From NCBI RefSeq assembly GCF_002285795.1, contig NZ_CP022961.1, positions 868,001 through 932,000 of the forward strand: a DNA stretch of 64,000 nt, given 5' to 3'. Position 1 is the first letter of the stretch; every line of letters begins with the position of its first letter. The notes below the pieces were generated by a model. The model did not search any database. It was not told the origin of the DNA and worked only from the letters and a program-made list of their open reading frames with translations. The position numbers and the translations under genes are program-made. Of the stretch, positions 1 through 16,020 are shown in pieces. The stretch is from Plantactinospora sp. KBS50. Lineage in GTDB: Bacteria; Actinomycetota; Actinomycetes; Mycobacteriales; Micromonosporaceae.

Positions 1-8
1 TCGCGCAG

Positions 9-81
9 GCCCCCTTAGCTCAGTCGGCAGAGCGTCTCCATGGTAAGGAGAAGGTCTACGGTTCGATTCCGTAAGGGGGCT
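9..81 (+). tRNA. tRNA-Thr (anticodon GGT)
   Basis: Cloverleaf read by eye: the acceptor GCCCCCT (9-15) pairs with AGGGGGC (74-80). The T stem TACGG/CCGTA flanks the loop TTCGATT. The anticodon stem TCTCC/GGAGA encloses the loop ATGGTAA, which gives anticodon GGT. CCA is not encoded. It sits 26 bases before tRNA-Met, and rpmG follows, the usual actinobacterial order. Confidence 0.96.
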
Positions 82-107
82 CAGAGGGTTCAGCTGGACC
101 CGTTCAC

Positions 108-180
108 GGCGGTGTAGCTCAGTTGGCAGAGCAAGCGGCTCATAATCGCTGTGTCGCCGGTTCAAGTCCGGCCACCGCTA
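108..180 (+). tRNA. tRNA-Met (anticodon CAT)
   Basis: The acceptor GGCGGTG (108-114) pairs with CACCGCT (173-179) with a G-T pair at the end. The anticodon loop CTCATAA gives CAT. The T arm is GCCGG-TTCAAGT-CCGGC. The paired first acceptor base and the position beside rpmG suit an elongator tRNA-Met. Ile-tRNA(k2C) is a less likely alternative. Confidence 0.93.
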
Positions 181-340
181 CTCTCGGGCGCCGGGCCGAT
201 CCCGGCGAACACACCGTTCGGACCCTGGTCCGTTCGGCCCGATGCGAGGGGCGCCACAGGCGCCCACTTTGCGTGTCTGCGTGGCAAGCGTCTACGCTGA
301 TATGCCGAGTTCAGACCGTTAGCGAGGAAGGCGCCCCGCC

Positions 341-508
341 GTGGCCAAGGCGACCGACATCCGTCCAAAGATCACTTTGGCGTGCGTGGAGTGCAAGGAG
401 CGCAACTACATCACGCGCAAGAACCGCCGGAACGACCCGGACCGCATCGAGCTGAAGAAGTTCTGCCCCCGGGATGGCAAGCACACCCTGCACCGCGAGA
501 CCCGCTGA
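341..508 (+). CDS. rpmG: 50S ribosomal protein L33
   Basis: A 55-residue basic zinc-ribbon-type protein of the large subunit. The GTG start at 341 is preceded by GAGGAAGG (324-331) and gives [19 protein letters not shown]15 and C18 form the first CxxC knuckle. The second knuckle has only one Cys (CPRDGKH) where zinc-type L33 proteins have CPRC. The C-terminal HRETR is typical of the family. It follows two tRNA genes, as in other actinobacteria. Whether it binds zinc with this incomplete set is uncertain. Confidence 0.93.
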   Translation: MAKATDIRPKITLACVECKERNYITRKNRRNDPDRIELKKFCPRDGKHTLHRETR

Positions 509-603
509 CGTTGCCGTTCGGCCTCCGGGCCGATCCGCGGCTTCGGACCGCCGCTTCGGCGTCGACCACCATGGTCGTCCGCCGGAGCGGCGTTTCCGCG
601 TCT

Positions 604-627
604 CCCACCCACCCACCCACCCACCCA
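604..627 (+). repeat. CCCA tetranucleotide tandem repeat (6 units)
   Basis: Six perfect CCCA units in the 210-base spacer between rpmG and the HadA-like gene. I see no gene in the spacer. Such a short repeat may vary in length between strains. Confidence 0.85.
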
Positions 628-718
628 CGCGGGCGCGCGGGCGCGGAACCCCCACAGCTCACCCCACGCCCAGCCCGGCGCAACCGCGCCCCCGAACCGG
701 GCGTGTAGGTTCGCGGGC

Positions 719-1165
719 ATGCCCTTGGACCCTTCCTACGTCGGGCGGAGTTACCCGCCCACCGCGCCCTACCAGGTGGGACGCGAGAAGATCCGCGAGT
801 TCGCCACGGCGATCGGCGCCACCGACGAGGCCCATCACGATGTCGACGCCGCGCGGGCGCTCGGCCACGCCGATCTGGTCGCGCCGCCGACGTTTCCGAT
901 CGTGATCTCGATGGCATCCGGGAACCAGGTCTTCACGGATCCCGAACTCGGCCTCGACTACAGCCGGGTGGTCCACGGCGACCAGCGGTTCGTCTACGCC
1001 CGGCCGATCGTCGCCGGCGACGAGCTGGTCTGCGTGAGCGGGATCGAGGAGATCACCAGCCGCGGCGGGCACGACTTCCTGACCACCCGCTCCGAGCTGT
1101 CCACGGTCTCCGGGGAGCCGGTGGTCAGCGTCTGGTCCAAGATGGTCGTACGGGGGGAGGGCTGA
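719..1165 (+). CDS. HadA-like FAS1-type MaoC dehydratase subunit
   Basis: A 148-residue protein of the MaoC/hot-dog superfamily, of the kind annotated as (3R)-hydroxyacyl-ACP dehydratase subunit HadA (FAS1_DH_region) in actinobacteria. The ATG start at 719 gives MPLDPSYVGRSY. A one-base gap separates its stop from the next gene, a HadB-like hydratase, so the two probably form a heterodimer in which this subunit binds acyl chain and the partner is catalytic. It lies between rpmG and tRNA-Trp/secE, where had genes sit in mycobacteria and relatives. The substrate (fatty acid elongation) is inferred from the family. Confidence 0.85.
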   Translation: MPLDPSYVGRSYPPTAPYQVGREKIREFATAIGATDEAHHDVDAARALGHADLVAPPTFPIVISMASGNQVFTDPELGLDYSRVVHGDQRFVYARPIVAGDELVCVSGIEEITSRGGHDFLTTRSELSTVSGEPVVSVWSKMVVRGEG

Positions 1166-1166
1166 G

Positions 1167-1574
1167 ATGGAGCTGCCGACCAGGACGTTCCGGATCACCC
1201 GGGCGGATCTTGTCCGGTACGCGGGCGCGTCGGGTGATTTCAACCCGATCCACTGGAGCGACCGAGTGGCCACCAGGGTGGGTCTGCCGGGGGTCATCGC
1301 CCACGGCATGTTCACGATGGCGCTGGTCGGGCGCGCGGTGACCGGTTGGGCGGGCTCGCCGGACGCGGTGCTGGACTACAACGTCCGGTTCACCCGCCCG
1401 GTCGTGGTGCCGGACGACGACGAGGGCACCGAGATCGAGGTGAACGCCACCGTGCGCGAGGTGACCGGGGACGGCCGTACGGTGCTGGACCTGACCGCGA
1501 CCTGCCGGGGCGAGAAGGTGCTGGCCCAGGCTCGGGCGACGGTCCGCACCCCGGACCGGGGAGCCGAGGACTAG
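1167..1574 (+). CDS. HadB-like MaoC dehydratase, catalytic subunit
   Basis: A 135-residue single hot-dog-fold MaoC protein. The hydratase-2 motif is visible as YAGASGDFNPIHW (about residues 18-30), with the catalytic Asp and His of the D-x(4)-H pair, followed by GLPGVIAHGMFTM. It would dehydrate 3-hydroxyacyl-ACP together with the preceding HadA-like subunit. The start ATG is one base after that gene's stop, so co-translation is likely. The function comes from family motifs and pairing; the natural acyl chain length is not visible. Confidence 0.87.
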   Translation: MELPTRTFRITRADLVRYAGASGDFNPIHWSDRVATRVGLPGVIAHGMFTMALVGRAVTGWAGSPDAVLDYNVRFTRPVVVPDDDEGTEIEVNATVREVTGDGRTVLDLTATCRGEKVLAQARATVRTPDRGAED

Positions 1575-1669
1575 AGAGCCGAGTCGATCATCACGGGGGA
1601 CCGGACCGCCCTCGGACCTGCCGGCGGAGCGGGCACGGGGACACGATGCGGATCCGGGGGCGGTACCGG

Positions 1670-1699
1670 TTGGGAAAGTCGCGGCGCTACCCGTACACT
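1670..1699 (+). promoter_or_regulatory. Promoter of tRNA-Trp (possibly also secE-nusG)
   Basis: TTGGGA (1670-1675), 18-base spacer, TACACT (1694-1699). This is a housekeeping sigma-type pair about 65 bases before the mature tRNA 5' end. Confidence 0.55.
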
Positions 1700-1766
1700 G
1701 GTCCGCCGTGGGGCCGTGCGACCCCCGCTCAGGCATGCGCGTCCGGGCGGGATGGACGACCCGCAG

Positions 1767-1839
<73 letters not shown>

Positions 1840-1959
1840 CGCCTTGGGCCTGACCGTGCCATCGGGGGTCGGAGTTCCGCCGGCCATCGTCGGGACGGCG
1901 GTTCATAAGCAGTGTGCGTCACCGACGTACCAACCCATCACCCCGCGACGGAGGGCGAA

Positions 1960-2337
1960 ATGGCCGACAGCAATCGGCGTGGCGAGGACGCTGCGGACGA
2001 GCGTGACGACCAGGTGACCGACGACGTCGTCGAGGGCGACGAGGAGGACGAGCCGGTCTCCCGTGGTGGCACGGCCACCCGGGCGCGGAAGCGGGCCGAG
2101 GCGGCGGACAGCCGACCGAAGGCCAAGTCCGAGACCGGTCGGGTGGGAATCTTCGGCCGGTTCGGCAGGTTCTTCCGTGAGGTGGTCGCCGAGCTACGTA
2201 AGGTCATCTGGCCGACCCGGAACGAGCTGCTGACCTACACCGCGGTGGTGGTGGTCTTCGTGGCCGTGGTCCTGGCCATCGTGACCGGCCTGGATTTCGC
2301 CTTCGGTAGGGGCGTCCTCTGGGTCTTCGGCGGCTGA
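1960..2337 (+). CDS. secE: Preprotein translocase subunit SecE
   Basis: A 125-residue protein. The ATG at 1960 follows GGAGGG (1950-1955) and was chosen over an upstream in-frame ATG without a ribosome site. The acidic, charged N-terminal extension (about residues 1-70) is typical of actinobacterial SecE. The conserved amphipathic segment FFREVVAELRKVIWPTRNEL follows, then a single C-terminal membrane helix rich in Val. SecE clamps SecY in the SecYEG channel. It sits between tRNA-Trp and nusG, the canonical order. Confidence 0.95.
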   Translation: MADSNRRGEDAADERDDQVTDDVVEGDEEDEPVSRGGTATRARKRAEAADSRPKAKSETGRVGIFGRFGRFFREVVAELRKVIWPTRNELLTYTAVVVVFVAVVLAIVTGLDFAFGRGVLWVFGG

Positions 2338-2374
2338 GAGCCGATCCCGCTGATAGTGACGGAAGTGAGCAAGC

Positions 2375-3112
2375 GTGCCTGAATACGACGAGACCGCCCA
2401 GTCGACCGACGACCAGTCGCCGGTGGCGACGGCGACCGGTGACGAGTCGGTCGGTGACGAGTCGGTCGGGTCCGCCGGCGAGCTGGACGTCGCGACCGGT
2501 CCGGAGTCCGACGAGGAGTTCGACCCGGTGGCCGAGCTGCGGCAGAAGCTGCGCTACGCCCCCGGCGACTGGTACGTCGTGCACTCGTACGCCGGCTACG
2601 AGAACAAGGTGAAGACCAACCTCGAGACCCGGATCACCAGCCTGGACATGGAGGAGTTCATCTTCCAGGTCGAGGTGCCGACCCGGGAGGAGGTCGAGGT
2701 CAAGAACGGCAAGCGCCTGCAGGTGCAGAACAAGGTCTTCCCGGGCTACATCCTGGTCCGGATGGACCTCACCCCGGAGTCGTACTCCTGTGTGCGGAAC
2801 ACGCCCGGGGTCACCGGCTTCGTGGGCGCCACCGACCGGGCCGACCGGCCGGCGCCGCTGTCGCTGGACGAGGTGCTCAAGTGGCTCGTCCCCGCGGTGC
2901 AGACGGCCGAGCAGAAGAAGGCGAAGCCCGAGGTCAAGGTGCTGGACTTCGAGGTGGGCGACTCGGTGACCGTCACCGACGGCGCGTTCGCGTCGCTGCC
3001 GGCCACGATCTCGGAGATCAACGCCGACCAGCAGAAGCTCAAGGTCCTGGTGTCGATCTTCGGCCGCGAGACGCCGGTCGAGTTGAACTTCAACCAGGTC
3101 GCCAAGATCTGA
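2375..3112 (+). CDS. nusG: Transcription termination/antitermination protein NusG
   Basis: A 245-residue NusG with GTG start at 2375. A long acidic N-terminal extension (about 60 residues) precedes the NGN domain ([16 protein letters not shown], then [12 protein letters not shown]). The C-terminal KOW domain carries the [18 protein letters not shown] motif. NusG binds RNA polymerase and couples it to Rho or the ribosome. It lies 37 bases downstream of secE, in the same transcription unit. Confidence 0.96.
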   Translation: MPEYDETAQSTDDQSPVATATGDESVGDESVGSAGELDVATGPESDEEFDPVAELRQKLRYAPGDWYVVHSYAGYENKVKTNLETRITSLDMEEFIFQVEVPTREEVEVKNGKRLQVQNKVFPGYILVRMDLTPESYSCVRNTPGVTGFVGATDRADRPAPLSLDEVLKWLVPAVQTAEQKKAKPEVKVLDFEVGDSVTVTDGAFASLPATISEINADQQKLKVLVSIFGRETPVELNFNQVAKI

Positions 3113-3243
3113 TCCGCGCCGACCTCGGCGAATCGGCGGCCGTCGGGCTGCGTTACCCTAGAACGTCGCCCGCGACGCGCTCGACCGTGCCCGCCGCGGG
3201 CGTCATCAGGTGCACATTCACCAGATCAAGCCCAGGAAGAGAC

Positions 3244-3675
3244 ATGCCTCCGAAGAAGAAGCTCGTCAAGACGTTCACCCTCCAGCTGCCGGCGGGCCAG
3301 GCCACCCCGGCGCCGCCGGTCGGTCCGGCGCTCGGCCAGCACGGCGTGAACATCATGGAGTTCTGCAAGTCGTACAACGCGCAGACCGAGTCGCAGCGCG
3401 GTGACATCGTGCCCGCCGAGATCAGCGTGTACGAGGACCGGACCTTCACCTTCGTCCTGAAGACCCCGCCCGCCGCCCGCCTGCTGATCAAGGCGGCCGG
3501 TGTGGCCAAGGGCTCCGGGGTGCCGCAGCAGGACAAGGTCGGCGCCGTGACCCGCGCCCAGCTGCGGGAGATCGCCGAGAAGAAGATGGCCGACCTCAAC
3601 GCGAACGACCTGGACCAGGCCGAGAAGATCATCGCCGGTACCGCCCGGTCCATGGGCATCACCGTCAAGGACTGA
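3244..3675 (+). CDS. rplK: 50S ribosomal protein L11
   Basis: A 143-residue L11. The Pro-rich N-terminal domain contains [19 protein letters not shown]. The C-terminal rRNA-binding domain ends [12 protein letters not shown]. It forms the stalk base with 23S rRNA (the GTPase-associated centre). The start ATG at 3244 follows AGGAAGAG. In the 131-base spacer after nusG, TACCCTAGAAC near 3155 looks like a promoter -10 region, so rplKA may have its own promoter. Confidence 0.97.
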   Translation: MPPKKKLVKTFTLQLPAGQATPAPPVGPALGQHGVNIMEFCKSYNAQTESQRGDIVPAEISVYEDRTFTFVLKTPPAARLLIKAAGVAKGSGVPQQDKVGAVTRAQLREIAEKKMADLNANDLDQAEKIIAGTARSMGITVKD

Positions 3676-3773
3676 TTCCCTCGCGGTCCGCGGGTGACCG
3701 GGGACCGACTTTCCCCCACGTGGGAGGGCGCGCAACGGCGTGGCCCGACATCAACCACAGGAGCACAGCAGAC

Positions 3774-4490
3774 ATGCAACGCAGCAAGAGCTACCGCAAG
3801 GCCGCCGAGGCCATCGACAAGGACCGGCTGTACACGCCGGCCGAGGCCGTGAAGCTGGCCAAGGAGACCACCACCGCCAAGTTCGACGCCACGGTCGAGG
3901 TCGCGATGCGCCTCGGCGTCGACCCGCGGAAGGCGGACCAGATGGTCCGCGGCACGGTCAACCTGCCGCACGGTACGGGCAAGACCGCCCGGGTGATCGT
4001 CTTCGCGGCGGGCGCCAAGGCCGACGAGGCCGTGGCCGCCGGCGCCGACGAGGTCGGCACCGACGAGTTGGTCGCCCGGATCCAGGGCGGTTGGCTGGAC
4101 TTCGACGCGGCCATCGCCACCCCGGACCAGATGGCCAAGATCGGTCGGATCGCGCGGATCCTGGGCCCGCGCGGTCTGATGCCGAACCCGAAGACCGGCA
4201 CCGTGACGATGGATGTCACCAAGGCGGTGCAGGACATCAAGGGCGGCAAGATCACCTTCCGGGTGGACAAGCACTCCAACCTGCACCTGATCATCGGCAA
4301 GGCGTCGTTCTCCACCGAGCAGTTGCTGGACAACTACATCGCCGTGCTGGAGGAGGTGCTGCGGGTCAAGCCGTCCGCGGCCAAGGGCAAGTACCTCAAG
4401 AAGGTCACCCTCACCACCACGATGGGCCCCGGCGTGCCGGTCGACCCGAACCTGGTGAAGAACCTCCGCGAGGTTCCGGTTCCGGCCTGA
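3774..4490 (+). CDS. rplA: 50S ribosomal protein L1
   Basis: A 238-residue L1 protein of the mobile L1 stalk, also the usual translational repressor of rplK-rplA. Recognisable segments are [15 protein letters not shown] and [15 protein letters not shown]. The start ATG at 3774 follows ACAGGAGCAC. It is the second gene of the rplKA unit and is followed at once by a very strong hairpin, so the unit probably ends here. Confidence 0.97.
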   Translation: MQRSKSYRKAAEAIDKDRLYTPAEAVKLAKETTTAKFDATVEVAMRLGVDPRKADQMVRGTVNLPHGTGKTARVIVFAAGAKADEAVAAGADEVGTDELVARIQGGWLDFDAAIATPDQMAKIGRIARILGPRGLMPNPKTGTVTMDVTKAVQDIKGGKITFRVDKHSNLHLIIGKASFSTEQLLDNYIAVLEEVLRVKPSAAKGKYLKKVTLTTTMGPGVPVDPNLVKNLREVPVPA

Positions 4491-4502
4491 GCCACCGGCG
4501 AC

Positions 4503-4553
4503 AACGACGAACCGGGGTGCCCCGCCACGTGCGGGGCACCCCGGTTCGTCGTT
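4503..4553 (+). terminator. Long perfect hairpin after rplA
   Basis: Arms of 23 bases (4503-4525 and 4531-4553) pair perfectly around the loop CACGT. There is no T tract, as is common for actinobacterial terminators. Its right end lies only 20 bases before the following ABC ATPase start. Confidence 0.8.
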
Positions 4554-4572
4554 GCGTGGGACCCTTGCGGGC

Positions 4573-5313
4573 ATGCGGCTGCACGACGTCTGGTTCCGGT
4601 ACGACCGCCGCGGTCCGTGGGTGCTGCGCGCCGCGTCGGTGCGGATCGAGCCCGGCCGGGTGGCGATCGTGCTGGGGCGCAACGGTGCCGGCAAGTCGAC
4701 CCTGCTGCAACTGGCCGCGGGCGTGCTCCGGCCGGTCCGCGGGGCGGTGCTGGATCGACCGGGTCGGGTGGGCTGGGTGCCGGAGCGGTTCCCGACGGAG
4801 CAGCCGTTCACGGTGCGGCAGTACCTGACCGCGATGGGCCGGATGTCCGGGCTCTCCGCTGCCGCCGCGCCGGTCGCGGTGGACCGGTGGGTCGAGCGGC
4901 TGGGGCTGGCGCCGTACCGGGACGTCCCGTTGCCGCGACTGTCCAAGGGCACCGGTCAGAAGGTCGGCCTGGCCCAGGCGCTGCTGGCACCGCCGGGTCT
5001 GCTGGTGCTGGACGAGCCGTGGGAGGGGCTGGACGCCCAGGCCCGGGAGTTGGTGCCGGAGCTGGTGGCCGAGGTGCTGGAGGCGGGCGGCAGCGTACTG
5101 GTCAGTGATCATCGGGGGGAGACGGCCCGGCTGCCCGGGGCGCGACGCTGGCTGGTGGCGGAGCAGACCGTCCGGATCGAGGAGCCGCCCGAGGGCGGCG
5201 GCGTCGCGGTGGTCGAGGTGGTGGTGCCGGCCGCGCGGGCCGCGAGCACCGTGGCGGCCCTGCGCGCCGCCGGGCACGAGATCCGCCGGGTACGCGAGGA
5301 GTCCGATCGATGA
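4573..5313 (+). CDS. ABC transporter ATP-binding protein
   Basis: A 246-residue ATPase subunit. Walker A is GRNGAGKST and Walker B is GLLVLDEPWEGLDAQ. The signature is degenerate: LSKGTGQKVGLAQAL replaces LSGGQ, as in many ABC-2 exporters. The D-loop and switch-His (SDHRGE) are present. The ATG at 4573 (MRLHDVWFRY) is preferred over one 21 bases upstream that lies inside the terminator stem. It is paired with the membrane protein that starts 55 bases after it. The substrate is unknown. The pair is inserted between rplA and rplJ. Confidence 0.82.
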   Translation: MRLHDVWFRYDRRGPWVLRAASVRIEPGRVAIVLGRNGAGKSTLLQLAAGVLRPVRGAVLDRPGRVGWVPERFPTEQPFTVRQYLTAMGRMSGLSAAAAPVAVDRWVERLGLAPYRDVPLPRLSKGTGQKVGLAQALLAPPGLLVLDEPWEGLDAQARELVPELVAEVLEAGGSVLVSDHRGETARLPGARRWLVAEQTVRIEEPPEGGGVAVVEVVVPAARAASTVAALRAAGHEIRRVREESDR

Positions 5314-5368
5314 GCCCGGGGAGCGGCCCGGCGCGGGGGCGCCGTACCGGTGCGCGGGAGGTGGGGCG

Positions 5369-6064
5369 ATGACCGCGCTGCTGTCGATGCGGCTGGCGGC
5401 GTTCGTACGCACCGGCCGGGCGCTGGCGCCGCTGCTGGCCGGGCTGCTGATCCTCGGGGTGCTCAACGGTGGCGGCCGGTCGCAGGCCGGCGAGGCGTAC
5501 GCGGTCTCCTCGGTGGTGCTGTTCCCGGTGCTGGCCTGGCAGACGAAGCTGTTGCTGGACATCGAGCCGGACGTGCAGCGCCGGCTCGCCGTGGTGGCCC
5601 TCGGCCGCCGCCGGGAGGCGGTGGCCGGGCTGCTCGCGGCGGCGGCCGTCGGCCTGGTGACGGTGGCGCTCGCCCTGGCCGTGCCGTGGCTGCTCGGCGG
5701 GGTGACCCCGCCGCGTCGGGTCACCGACGCCCCGTTGGGGGTGCAGCTTGCGCTGGGTGTCTGGGGTCATCTGGTCGCCGTGCCGGCGGCGGTCGCGCTC
5801 GGCGCGCTGGCCAGCAGGGTGTCCACCCGCGGCGCCCTGTCCGGGCTGGTCGTGCTGGCCTGCGGGGTGGTCGGCGCGATCGTGCTGAGCCTGCCGCACT
5901 CTCCGCTGGCCTGGTTGGCGCCGCCGCTGATGTCGGCGGCGCGGGTGATGGCGGGCACGGCCGATGGCGTGGGCGTCCGGGTGGCGCTGCTGACCGCGCA
6001 GGCGGTGATCTGGACCACAGCCGGGCTGGCCGGCTATGCCGCGCTCCGGCGGCGCCGGGCGTGA
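5369..6064 (+). CDS. ABC transporter permease (six-helix type)
   Basis: A 231-residue, very hydrophobic protein with about six predicted membrane segments (for example [34 protein letters not shown] and [20 protein letters not shown]). No signal peptide or soluble domain is seen. The ATG at 5369 is preceded by GGGAGG. It probably forms an exporter with the preceding ATPase. I do not recognise a specific subfamily. It ends just before the L10 promoter region. Confidence 0.7.
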   Translation: MTALLSMRLAAFVRTGRALAPLLAGLLILGVLNGGGRSQAGEAYAVSSVVLFPVLAWQTKLLLDIEPDVQRRLAVVALGRRREAVAGLLAAAAVGLVTVALALAVPWLLGGVTPPRRVTDAPLGVQLALGVWGHLVAVPAAVALGALASRVSTRGALSGLVVLACGVVGAIVLSLPHSPLAWLAPPLMSAARVMAGTADGVGVRVALLTAQAVIWTTAGLAGYAALRRRRA

Positions 6065-6079
6065 CGACCCGGGGCGGAT

Positions 6080-6109
6080 TTGGCGGTGTGGCCGCGCGTC
6101 CCGTACTCT
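6080..6109 (+). promoter_or_regulatory. Promoter of rplJ-rplL
   Basis: TTGGCG (6080-6085), 18-base spacer, TACTCT (6104-6109), placed about 280 bases upstream of rplJ and directly before the L10 leader. Confidence 0.6.
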
Positions 6110-6114
6110 TGCCG

Positions 6115-6311
6115 CGAAGTACCACCCAAAGACCGCTGGTCGCCGTGCTCCGGCACGGTCGAAGGCCCCGCCACGGCGGGCGGCCCGCGTAGGGCGGCAA
6201 GCGAACACCGGCAGTGCACATGGTCCCGCCGACCATGTTCAGCGGTGCGGTCCGACGATCGCATCCGGCACCGCCCTCCCTCGCCCCGTGCGCCCTGCGC
6301 CGGGGCGTTTT
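6115..6311 (+). promoter_or_regulatory. Ribosomal protein L10 leader with attenuator hairpin
   Basis: The 325-base untranslated stretch before rplJ holds AAAGACCGCTGG (from about 6127), the conserved core I recognise from L10 leader RNAs. It ends in a stem CGCCCC (6282-6287)/GGGGCG (6302-6307) followed by TTTT, a transcription-terminator-like attenuator. In this family the L10(L12) complex binds the leader to repress its own operon. Boundaries are approximate. Confidence 0.7.
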
Positions 6312-6389
6312 CCGTTGTGTGATGGCCGCCGATCATCCGCCCGGGCAACCGGGACGGGGACCAGCACGACGCAACGAGAGAGGAGGGAC

Positions 6390-6944
6390 ATGGCGGACAA
6401 GCCGGTTCGGGCCGACAAGGCCACGGCCGTCGCCGAGCTCACCGAGCGTTTCCGGGACGCCGGCGCCACCGTGCTGACCGAGTACCGCGGGCTGACGGTT
6501 GCCCAGCTGACCCAGCTGCGACGGTCGCTCGGTCGCGAGACCTCGTACACGATCGCGAAGAACACGCTGGCCAAGCGTGCGGCGACCGATGCGGGCATCG
6601 ACGGCCTCGACACGCTGTTCTCCGGTCCTACCGCGCTCACCTTCGTCGGCGGCGATGTCGTCGAGGCCGCGAAGGGCCTGCGTGATTTCGCCAAGGCCAA
6701 CCCGCAGCTCGTGATCAAGGGCGGCGTGTTCGAGGGCAAGGCGATCTCGGCCTCCGAGGTCACCCGGCTCGCGGACCTGGAGTCCCGTGAGGTGCTGCTG
6801 GCCAAGCTGGCCGGTGCGATGAAGGGCAACCTGAGCAAGGCCGCGGCCCTGTTCCAGGCGCCTCTGGCGAAGACCGCCCGCCTGGCGGCCGCCCTGCAGG
6901 ACAAGCGCGCGGAGGGGCAGCCTGCGGAGCAGGCCGCCGAGTAG
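6390..6944 (+). CDS. rplJ: 50S ribosomal protein L10
   Basis: A 184-residue L10, the base on which L7/L12 dimers assemble. The start ATG at 6390 follows AGGAGGG. Recognisable segments are [18 protein letters not shown] and [14 protein letters not shown]. The C-terminal helix that binds L12 dimers ends in an Ala/Glu-rich tail. Upstream is an L10 leader, so autogenous control is expected. rplL follows after 84 bases. Confidence 0.97.
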   Translation: MADKPVRADKATAVAELTERFRDAGATVLTEYRGLTVAQLTQLRRSLGRETSYTIAKNTLAKRAATDAGIDGLDTLFSGPTALTFVGGDVVEAAKGLRDFAKANPQLVIKGGVFEGKAISASEVTRLADLESREVLLAKLAGAMKGNLSKAAALFQAPLAKTARLAAALQDKRAEGQPAEQAAE

Positions 6945-7028
6945 GAGCCTGCGGAGCAGGCCGAGCGGGCGGTCGGAGGCGGGCGCTCGCACCCACCAGC
7001 AACAAGATCTTGAGAAAGGACGCCAGAC

Positions 7029-7415
7029 ATGGCGAAGCTCAGCACCGACGAGCTGCTCGACGCGTTCAAGGAAATGACGCTGATCGAGCTGTCGGACTTC
7101 GTGAAGCAGTTCGAGGAGACCTTCGAGGTCACCGCCGCCGCACCGGTCGCCATGGCGGCCGCGGGCGGCCCGGCCGCGGCGCCGGCCGAGGCCGAGCCGG
7201 AGAAGGACGAGTTCGACGTCGTCCTCGAGGCCGACGGCGGCAAGAAGATCCAGGTCATCAAGGTCGTGCGCGAGCTGACCGGCCTGGGCCTGAAGGAGGC
7301 CAAGGACCTGGTCGAGTCGGCGCCGAAGCCGGTCCTGGAGAAGGCCAACAAGGAGACCGCGGACAAGGCCAAGGCCAAGCTCGAGGCCGAGGGCGCCAAG
7401 GTCACCCTCAAGTAG
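7029..7415 (+). CDS. rplL: 50S ribosomal protein L7/L12
   Basis: A 128-residue acidic stalk protein. The N-terminal dimerisation domain ([18 protein letters not shown]) is joined through an Ala-rich hinge to the conserved C-terminal domain ([20 protein letters not shown]), which contacts translational GTPases. The start ATG at 7029 follows GAGAAAGGA. A strong hairpin lies 50 bases after the stop. Confidence 0.97.
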   Translation: MAKLSTDELLDAFKEMTLIELSDFVKQFEETFEVTAAAPVAMAAAGGPAAAPAEAEPEKDEFDVVLEADGGKKIQVIKVVRELTGLGLKEAKDLVESAPKPVLEKANKETADKAKAKLEAEGAKVTLK

Positions 7416-7465
7416 GGTCGCGCGATCGGCCGGCCGGGGCGGTAGCCCCCGGCCACCGTCGGATG

Positions 7466-7500
7466 ACGGGCGGTGACACCCGATGGGTGTCGCCGCCCGT
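7466..7500 (+). terminator. Hairpin terminator after rplL
   Basis: The 16-base arms 7466-7481 and 7485-7500 pair with one G-T wobble around the loop GAT. There is no T tract. It separates rplJL from rpoBC. Confidence 0.8.
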
Positions 7501-7924
7501 CTGCGTTCGCGGGGGCGGGTCGATCGAAAGACGACCCGACAACCGGCTCGGGCCTTGACGCGGCACGCGAGGGCAGGCACGCTGACATGAGCAAGACCTT
7601 CCGCGCTTGCGGCGGGCGCCCAGTGGGTATTGGCAGCAGCACCGAGGGCGCCCCGCGGCGCTTCGGTCGGGCGGCTCGCAGGAAGCGTGCGAGAGACGTG
7701 CTCGACGCTCGTTTCGAGCGTCCAGCGACCTAGGTCGCGGCACGTCCGCAACGCAATGCCGTGGCGGGCTGGACAGCGGTTAGCCGCTCGGCTACACTGC
7801 TAGTTTGCGCTGCCTTCCGACGTGACCCCTGCTCGGAATGTCCGGATTTGGGCGTTTGGAGTGGGGCCATTGGAGTGCACGCGTACCAGCCGTTCTGCAG
7901 CACCGGTCCTCGGAAGGACGCATC
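7501..7924 (+). promoter_or_regulatory. rpoBC upstream region with promoter
   Basis: The non-coding stretch between the rplL terminator and rpoB. TGGACA (7770-7775), a 17-base spacer and TACACT (7793-7798) form a good vegetative promoter, giving an untranslated leader of about 120 bases. A perfect 8-bp hairpin GACGCTCG/CGAGCGTC (7704-7722) lies just upstream. I see no convincing gene here. Confidence 0.65.
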
Positions 7925-11365
<3,441 letters not shown>

Positions 11366-11371
11366 GGTTGT

Positions 11372-11444
11372 GTTGTCGGAGCCGGCCCATCCCGCCCCGG
11401 GCGGTCAGGCCTGATCCCCTCGCGGGACGGCCGGCTCCGACAAC
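11372..11444 (+). promoter_or_regulatory. Long hairpin in the rpoB-rpoC spacer
   Basis: The arms 11372-11387 and 11429-11444 (16 bases, perfect) enclose 41 bases. The position between two genes that must be co-expressed argues for an RNA processing, stabilising or attenuating element rather than a full terminator. Confidence 0.6.
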
Positions 11445-11493
11445 CAACAGAGTGAGCTAGTGAGATATACGAGACGACAGAGGGACACATAAC

Positions 11494-15381
<3,888 letters not shown>

Positions 15382-15435
15382 CCGCTTGGCGGACCCCGGG
15401 GTGTTCCGCACCTCGGGGTCCGGAAGCAGGCATCA

Positions 15436-15492
15436 ACGCCGGGCGTTCCGGTCACCGTCGCACGACGGTGGACGGAACGCCCGGCGTCTTTT
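15436..15492 (+). terminator. Intrinsic terminator after rpoC
   Basis: ACGCCGGGCGTTCCG (15436-15450) pairs with CGGAACGCCCGGCGT (15473-15487). An inner CCGTCG/CGACGG pair extends the stem, and CTTTT follows. It marks the end of rpoBC. Confidence 0.9.
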
Positions 15493-15505
15493 GTAGGCTG
15501 ACGGC

Positions 15506-15865
15506 GTGCAGAGCTTTCCCGGTCCGCAACCGGCGTGGCCGCGGCACCCGATGGATCCGGATCCCGTCCGGTCCAGCAAGGCGCCCACCGTGTTCGCGCT
15601 GGGCCTGGTCGCGATGCTCACCGGGCTGTTCGTCGGTGGCGTCGTTCCGGCAACCCTGACGCTGCTGCTCGCCCGCCAGGCGCGACGGCAGGCGTACGCC
15701 TCGGGCGGCTACCTCACCGGTGCGGCGTTGCTGCGTCGGGGCGAACGGCTGGCCTGGATCGGCCTGACCCTCGCCGCCACCACCGTGGTGCTGGCCCTGA
15801 TCGTCGCGATCCTGCACTTCGTGGCCACCGCCGGCACCCGGGACTACGCCCCCAGCGTCAACTGA
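15506..15865 (+). CDS. Small two-helix membrane protein (DUF4190-like)
   Basis: A 119-residue protein with GTG start only 13 bases after the rpoC terminator. TAGGCT sits about 8 bases before the start, so the mRNA may be leaderless. A Pro-rich N terminus precedes two membrane segments (VFALGLVAMLTGLFVGGVVPATLTLLL and WIGLTLAATTVVLALIVAIL) with an Arg-rich loop between, LLARQARRQAY. The layout matches the DUF4190-type proteins common in actinobacteria. I cannot give a function. The following gene encodes a larger protein with a related C-terminal part. Confidence 0.65.
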   Translation: MQSFPGPQPAWPRHPMDPDPVRSSKAPTVFALGLVAMLTGLFVGGVVPATLTLLLARQARRQAYASGGYLTGAALLRRGERLAWIGLTLAATTVVLALIVAILHFVATAGTRDYAPSVN

Positions 15866-16020
15866 GCCCGGGTCGGCGGCGCCCCCGCCGCCGCGTCCCG
15901 ACCGGACCGGGCCTTCCGGCCGTCCGTGCCCACCCTCGGCGATCCGGCCGCGGCGGTAACCTGAAACCGGATGTCCCGCCCCAGCCGGGTCGGATGTTCC
16001 GCCATGGCAGGGGAGGATCG

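Noticed and set aside
7587-7733. Possible small protein MSKTFRACGGRPVG in the rpoB upstream region
   Set aside because: No good ribosome site, no recognisable family, and it lies in a promoter-bearing spacer.
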